Source of the DNA: JASSUD01 sp031963005
Lineage (GTDB): Bacteria; Pseudomonadota; Gammaproteobacteria; Burkholderiales; Burkholderiaceae
DNA: 11,307 nucleotides
Reading direction: 5' to 3'
Assembly: GCA_031963005.1 (NCBI GenBank)
Contig: JASSUL010000022.1
Location: 1 to 11,307, forward strand
The notes under the pieces: generated by a model
Told to the model about the DNA's origin: nothing
Databases searched by the model: none
What the model saw: only the letters and a program-made list of their open reading frames with translations
Shown here: piece by piece, positions 7,619 through 11,307 of the stretch
Layout of the letters: every line of letters begins with the position of its first letter
Position numbering within the stretch: position 1 is the stretch's first letter
Made by a program: the position numbers and the translations under genes

Positions 7619-10363
7619 ATGCTCAACCCTACTTCGAATGCTGCCATTACGCATTGTCCGACGGCACAAGAACCTAAAGTATCCTTATTGCTCTCACTTC
7701 CATTAGAAATCTGGGAAAGAATAGAAGATCTGCTGGATTCTTCGAGTCTCAGAGCTTTGTTTGAAACATTAACCACAGTGACAGCTGAAGGTAAACTTGT
7801 CAGCACCCCCGAGCAGAAATTTGACTTAATCAAAGAAAGAATCCAAACGAAACATCAAAGGACGCTAATCAACTCGGATGAAGAATTAAAGAGCTTTGCA
7901 TTCAGCAAATTGCAAGAGTTATCAAGCTTAGATCAACTCGATCAGATCGTAGAGAAAGCATCGCTATTTGAATTGGTGCGGCTTGTTGACAATCCAGAGA
8001 TAGATAGATTTTTACAAGAAAAAGTCCAACAGAACGACCAATTAAAGCAGAAGCTATTGCAATGGGTCGAAAAATCCAAAAAGGAAAACGTACAAGCCAC
8101 AGCTGCTAATGCGTTAACGCTGTTAGTCAGAGCGGGAATTCAGTTTAATGGGGAAGATTTAAATGGCATTAGGGTCCCTGGCGCAGATTTGAGTTATGGG
8201 GTCTTCGATTCTGCGCAATTGGAAAAAGCGAATTTAAGCCGGGCTAATCTGCATGCAATCTGGCTGCGCCAAGCGAATTTGCGCGGTGCTCAGATGACGA
8301 ACGTACAGTTTGGCGAATGGCCTTATCTGCAGGAAAAGAGCGAGGTGAAATGCTGCAAATATTCTCCGGATGGAAAAACGTTTGCGGTGGGTCTTCGAGA
8401 TGGCACGATCAGCATCTATGCAACATCAAATTGGGAACAGCTATTTACCTCAGCAGAACATACTGACGAAATTACTAGCATCGCGTATTCGCCCAGCGGA
8501 CAGCAAATCGCTTCAGCGAGTGACGACCATACTGTGCGGCTGTGGAACACACAAACCCGCACGCTCAGCCACACCTTAGTGGGACACACCTCAACGGTGA
8601 ACAGCATCGCGTATTCACCCAACGGACAGCAAATCGCCTCAGCAAGTGGTGACCGTACGGTTCGGCTATGGGATACGCACGATGGGCAACTTAGTCACGT
8701 CATAGAGGGGTATCCCAACTCGGTTACCAGCGTCGTGTATTCGCCTAGCGGACAGCAGATTGCCTCAGCGATTTGGGGTATGGTGTTTCTGTGGGATGCG
8801 CAGCAAGAGCAGCTCAGTCACCCCTTATATGAACATACCGACTGGGTCAGGAGCGTCGTCTATTCGCCCAACGGCGAGCAGATCGCGTCAGCGAGTGAAG
8901 ACCATACCGTGCTGCTGTGGGATGCACAAACCGGCACGCTCAGCCACACCTTAGCGGGCCATACCGGCTCGGTTGAGAACGTGGTGTATTCGCCCGATGG
9001 ACAGCAGATCGCTTCAGCGAGCCATGACAATACCGTGCGGCTGTGGGATACACAAACCGGCACGCTCAGCCACACCTTAGAAGGACATGACCTTGGGGTT
9101 AAAAGTGTCGTGTATTCGCCCGACGGACGGCAGATCGCTTCGGCGAGTGAGGACGAAACGGTGCGACTGTGGGACGCGCACAATGGGCGGCTCAGCTACA
9201 CTTTAACAGGCCATACCGCCTCGGTGAATAGCGTCGTGTATTCGCCCAGCGACCAGCAGATCGCCTCAGTGAGTGATGACCAAACAGTGAGACTGTGGAA
9301 CACGCAAAATAAGTGGTTCAGCCACATTACAGGCGATATTATGAGCGTTGCATATTCGCCCAACGGAAAGCAAATCGCTTCGGCGAGTGGGGACAAAACG
9401 GTGCGGTTGTGGGATTCGCAAAGTGGGCAGCTCAACCATACCTTAGAGGGTCATACCGACTGGGTTAGGAGTGTCATCTATTCGAGCAACCGACGGCAGA
9501 TCGCTTCAGCAAGCCATGACAGTACCGTGCGGCTGTGGGACTCGCAAACCGGTACACTCAGCCACACCTTAGAAGGACATACCGACGGCGTTGTGAGCAT
9601 CGTATATTCGATCGATGGACAGCAGATCGCCTCGGCGAGCCTGGATAATACCGTGCGGTTGTGGGACGTGCAGAGTGGACAGCTCAGCCACACCTTAACA
9701 GAACATACGGATAGGGTTTGCAGCATCCTGTATTCTCCCAACGGACAGCAAATCGCCTATGCGAGTGAAGACAAGACAGTGCGGTTGTGGGACGTGCAGA
9801 GTGGGCAGCTCAGCCACACTTTAACAGGACATACGGATAGGATTTGCAGCATCGCGCATTCTCCCAACGGACAGCAGATCGCTTCAGCGAGCCATGACAA
9901 TACCGTGCGGCTGTGGGACGTGCAGAGTGGGCAGCTCAGCTACACTTTGGTCGGGCATACCTCTTGGGTACTTAGCGCTGTGTATTCGCCCCGTGGACAG
10001 CATGTCGCCTCTGCGAGTTTGGACAAGACAGTGCGGCTGTGGGACACGGCTTCAGGCCAATGTCAGGCAACCATTCACGATTTTAACGAAGCTGTTATTA
10101 GTCTTGCCTGGCGCCCCACCTCTGAGGGCGACTATCTAGTAACCGGCTGTGGAGATCATTCTGTTCGCGTCTGGCGGCTATATCAAATAGGCGCTCAAGT
10201 TCAAGTCAAATTGTGCTGGAGTTCGTCGCATGATAGGTCGACCCTGACCGATACAGACATTCAATGCGTACAGGATTTAAGTCGGATCAATCAGCGGCTG
10301 CTACAACAGCGCGGCGCGGTGGGAGAACCCGCTGAAAATATCCAGCCACTTCATCTCGCCTAG
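7619..10363 (+). CDS. F-box-like / pentapeptide / WD40-repeat protein, candidate host-targeted effector
   Basis: 914 residues. The ATG at 7619 has GGGAG seven bases upstream; the earlier in-frame TTG at 7601 overlaps that site and is unlikely. Residues ~25-52 (LSLPLEIWERIEDLLD, then SSSLRALFET) match the F-box consensus (LPxEIxxxIxxxLdxxsL). Residues ~60-172 are helical and unassigned. Residues ~176-231 are about 11 pentapeptide repeats (GADLS, KANLS, RANLH, QANLR), ending in FGEWPYL. From ~242 there are 15 WD40 motifs, mostly 42 residues long, with signature YSPxGQQIASASxDxTVRLWD. The first is degenerate, the fourth (41 residues) lacks its D-T core, and the eighth is shortened to 38. Fifteen motifs suggest two seven-bladed propellers with one extra or closing blade. 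No signal peptide or membrane segment is visible. F-box plus WD40 is the layout of eukaryotic SCF substrate receptors; binding to a host Skp1 is inferred. The coding DNA shifts from AT-rich at the N-terminus to richer in G+C in the repeats. Confidence 0.88.
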   Translation: MLNPTSNAAITHCPTAQEPKVSLLLSLPLEIWERIEDLLDSSSLRALFETLTTVTAEGKLVSTPEQKFDLIKERIQTKHQRTLINSDEELKSFAFSKLQELSSLDQLDQIVEKASLFELVRLVDNPEIDRFLQEKVQQNDQLKQKLLQWVEKSKKENVQATAANALTLLVRAGIQFNGEDLNGIRVPGADLSYGVFDSAQLEKANLSRANLHAIWLRQANLRGAQMTNVQFGEWPYLQEKSEVKCCKYSPDGKTFAVGLRDGTISIYATSNWEQLFTSAEHTDEITSIAYSPSGQQIASASDDHTVRLWNTQTRTLSHTLVGHTSTVNSIAYSPNGQQIASASGDRTVRLWDTHDGQLSHVIEGYPNSVTSVVYSPSGQQIASAIWGMVFLWDAQQEQLSHPLYEHTDWVRSVVYSPNGEQIASASEDHTVLLWDAQTGTLSHTLAGHTGSVENVVYSPDGQQIASASHDNTVRLWDTQTGTLSHTLEGHDLGVKSVVYSPDGRQIASASEDETVRLWDAHNGRLSYTLTGHTASVNSVVYSPSDQQIASVSDDQTVRLWNTQNKWFSHITGDIMSVAYSPNGKQIASASGDKTVRLWDSQSGQLNHTLEGHTDWVRSVIYSSNRRQIASASHDSTVRLWDSQTGTLSHTLEGHTDGVVSIVYSIDGQQIASASLDNTVRLWDVQSGQLSHTLTEHTDRVCSILYSPNGQQIAYASEDKTVRLWDVQSGQLSHTLTGHTDRICSIAHSPNGQQIASASHDNTVRLWDVQSGQLSYTLVGHTSWVLSAVYSPRGQHVASASLDKTVRLWDTASGQCQATIHDFNEAVISLAWRPTSEGDYLVTGCGDHSVRVWRLYQIGAQVQVKLCWSSSHDRSTLTDTDIQCVQDLSRINQRLLQQRGAVGEPAENIQPLHLA
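8471..10093 (+). repeat. Tandem array of thirteen ~126-bp WD40-coding units
   Basis: Thirteen consecutive units, eleven of 126 bp, one of 123 bp (third) and one of 114 bp (seventh), encode WD40 motifs. Blocks such as GTGCGGTTGTGGGACGTGCA, CAGCTCAGCCACAC and CAGCAGATCGC return almost unchanged. The stretches from 9655 and from 9781 differ at only about four positions over the first ~70 bases, in silent as well as coding sites. This points to recent duplication or gene conversion rather than protein-level selection alone. Such arrays can change copy number by recombination. Confidence 0.85.
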
Positions 10364-10407
10364 TACTCCAACTGTGTTAAACATCATGTAAAACTTACCG
10401 GATAAAT

Positions 10408-10431
10408 CACCCAACCTACCATTTTTTGGCA
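10408..10431 (+). repeat. Partial second copy of the left palindromic repeat
   Basis: This 24-bp segment (CACCCAACCTACC, then ATTTTTTGGCA) equals the reverse complement of 1020-1044 except for one missing C and one substitution. It corresponds to one inner arm plus the loop of the 183-bp element; the rest is absent or too diverged to see. It shows that the element is dispersed rather than unique. Confidence 0.5.
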
Positions 10432-10463
10432 TTTTTCTCGGTTATCCTCACGAAAGCAGGATG

Positions 10464-10495
10464 TTGCACAAATATGTGGCATGTGCTACATTTGT
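10464..10495 (+). promoter_or_regulatory. Candidate promoter and operator of the mazEF module
   Basis: TTGCAC (10464-10469), a 17-bp spacer and TACATT (10487-10492) form a weak sigma70-like promoter about 35 bp before the mazE start. An imperfect dyad TGTGGC-ATGT-GCTACA (10475-10490), widened by ACAAAT on the left and TTTGT on the right, overlaps the spacer and -10. Its position fits repression by MazE or the MazE-MazF complex. Confidence 0.4.
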
Positions 10496-10525
10496 CTCAT
10501 ATTTAGATTCATTGGGAGTATTGCT

Positions 10526-10798
10526 ATGATTACTGTGAACATTCGTAAACAGGGTGGCGCAGCAGTGATGACCATTCCTGCTAATGTGCTAAAAATGCTT
10601 GATATTGAAGCTGGTGGTAAATTAGAACTTAATGTCATTCCAGGTGCCTTCACTGCCAGACCAGCTTCTAAACATTTGCGTAAACGTTACTCATTAAACG
10701 AGTTACTAAGAGGGGTCACACCAGAGCAAATGGAGAGACTAAACAAGCAAATTGAATGGTCTCGTGAGGGCGAATCCATAGGCGGTGAATGTCTATGA
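10526..10798 (+). CDS. mazE: MazE-family antitoxin
   Basis: A 90-residue antitoxin of a type II module. Residues 1-45 form a SpoVT/AbrB-type swapped-hairpin DNA-binding domain (ITVNIRKQGGAAVMTIPANV, then LEL). The rest (RKRYSLNELLRGVTPEQMERL) is the extended toxin-binding tail, in the PemI/ChpS style. The frame opens further upstream, but the ATG at 10526 has GGGAG seven bases before it and the MITVxIRKQGG start is the family norm. Its TGA overlaps the toxin start as ATGA, so the two are translationally coupled. It should neutralise the next protein and repress the shared promoter. Confidence 0.92.
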   Translation: MITVNIRKQGGAAVMTIPANVLKMLDIEAGGKLELNVIPGAFTARPASKHLRKRYSLNELLRGVTPEQMERLNKQIEWSREGESIGGECL

Positions 10799-11160
10799 TT
10801 CGACACAAAATTGCACATCCTGGAGATGTTTACTGGATCGATCCGAATCCGGTTGCTGGGCGAGAAATGAAGGATAGGCACCGTTTTGTGGTGATTACTC
10901 CGTCGGAAATTAATGCGCTTGGTGTGGCGATGACGGTACCCATTACTAGCGGCGGGCAATTTGCTCGAAATAATGGTTTAACCGTTTTTATTACGGGACA
11001 TGATACCAATGGCGTTGCTGTCTGCAATCATGTTAGGTCCTTTGATATCAATGCTCGTGAAAAGGCAGGTACTGCCCGCTATGTTGAGACACTCGACGAA
11101 GTTACCACTAATGAAATTATTTCACGGGTTTTGAGCATCATTGATCCAGAGATAGGGTGA
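10795..11160 (+). CDS. mazF: MazF/PemK-family mRNA interferase toxin
   Basis: A 121-residue CcdB/PemK-fold endoribonuclease expected to cut mRNA at short specific sequences and halt growth when MazE is lost. DVYWIDPNP (11-19) aligns with DLIWVDFDP of E. coli MazF. The DRHRFVVITP block holds the conserved Arg30, and TVPIT (47-51) holds the conserved Thr51, the two positions that match the E. coli catalytic Arg29/Thr48 pair. GVAVCNHVRSFD matches the GVALADQVKSI block. The toxin appears complete and active-site intact. I prefer the ATG at 10795 because GGCGGTGA (10781-10788) lies six bases upstream; the ATG at 10789 is two codons earlier and also possible. The target sequence cannot be read from the protein. 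Confidence 0.92.
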   Translation: MIRHKIAHPGDVYWIDPNPVAGREMKDRHRFVVITPSEINALGVAMTVPITSGGQFARNNGLTVFITGHDTNGVAVCNHVRSFDINAREKAGTARYVETLDEVTTNEIISRVLSIIDPEIG

Positions 11161-11190
11161 TATTTCTGCTGAACACGGTAAAGCAATGGG

Positions 11191-11218
11191 TAAGAAAGAG
11201 AGGCATGCTTCTGCCTCT
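11191..11218 (-). terminator. Possible terminator for the minus-strand gene at the right edge
   Basis: AGAGGCA (11199-11205) and TGCCTCT (11212-11218) form a 7-bp stem with a 6-nt loop. Read on the minus strand it is followed by CTTTCTTA, a weak U-rich tract, and lies 14 bp past the stop of the partial minus-strand gene. On the plus strand there is no T-run behind it, so it is not a good mazF terminator, though it may protect both 3' ends. Confidence 0.4.
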
Positions 11219-11231
11219 ATCCACCAGCAGT

Positions 11232-11307
11232 TTACGCGCCTCCTAACCCTGCAATATGCATTTCTTCTATCAAAATAGAGCCGGTCTGCTTGGCACTCCA
11301 AGTAATA
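11232..11307 (-). CDS. C-terminal end of a minus-strand gene, possibly TldE/PmbA-like (cut by window edge)
   Basis: The minus frame entering from the right edge reads ITWSAKQTGSILIEEMHIAG, then LGGA and a TAA at 11232-11234. The QTGSILIEEMHIAG ending resembles the C-terminus of the TldE/PmbA metalloprotease subunit (E. coli ends in a GSVLL...M.IAG pattern), which with TldD processes peptides such as microcin B17 precursor and the CcdA antitoxin. Only 24 residues are visible, so the family call rests on one short motif. A hairpin sits just beyond the stop, which supports a real gene end here. Confidence 0.45.
   Translation of the reverse strand, partial: ITWSAKQTGSILIEEMHIAGLGGA

Noticed and set aside
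8416..9741. Several minus-strand frames opposite the WD40 array (68-107 codons)
   Set aside because: They are repeated antisense images of the 126-bp units with Ser/Cys/Val-rich products and no start signals.

Overview
The window looks like a chromosomal segment of a betaproteobacterium of the Burkholderiales type. The best marker is RNase E, whose N-terminus (MKRMLFNATQ, then GREQRK and RIEPSLDACFVNY) is of the Burkholderiales kind rather than the enterobacterial kind. It is paired head-to-head with rluC and an S49 peptidase gene, as in Burkholderia. Moderate base composition, long non-coding stretches, a dispersed palindromic repeat, small toxin-antitoxin genes and a eukaryote-like F-box/WD40 protein together suggest a host-associated member with a reduced genome. 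A fungal endosymbiont such as Mycoavidus or Glomeribacter is my best guess; this is inference, not something the sequence proves.

Layout. At 1-908 (+) is the 3' part of a membrane-anchored protein ending in a phage tail-fibre-like domain. At 909-1091 there is a 183-bp palindromic, MITE-like repeat. At 1108-1317 (-) lies a solitary ParD-like antitoxin with a perfect 7-7-7 dyad upstream. At 1404-3582 (-) are a terminator, sppA (S49 peptidase) and rluC. A 734-bp divergent region (3583-4316) carries a set of mutually exclusive hairpins and a direct repeat. rne follows at 4317-7208 (+), closed by a strong terminator at 7282-7319.

The accessory part begins after rne. At 7619-10363 (+) is a 914-residue protein with an F-box-like motif, a helical linker, pentapeptide repeats and about 15 WD40 repeats. 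Many of its 126-bp repeat units are nearly identical in DNA, yet they vary at a few fixed positions. Behind it come a fragment of the same palindromic repeat seen at the left end (10408-10431), a promoter with a dyad, and an overlapping mazE-mazF module (10526-11160). The right edge holds the last codons of a minus-strand gene, possibly pmbA/tldE, with a hairpin behind its stop.

How the parts relate. rne and rluC are core RNA-metabolism genes (mRNA decay and rRNA processing; 23S pseudouridylation), and sppA is membrane proteolysis. The rest is accessory: repeats and toxin-antitoxin genes of a mobile flavour, and a candidate host-interaction protein. The F-box/WD40 protein is the item most worth attention. 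It has the domain logic of eukaryotic SCF ubiquitin-ligase substrate receptors, together with a repeat array built for fast recombination.
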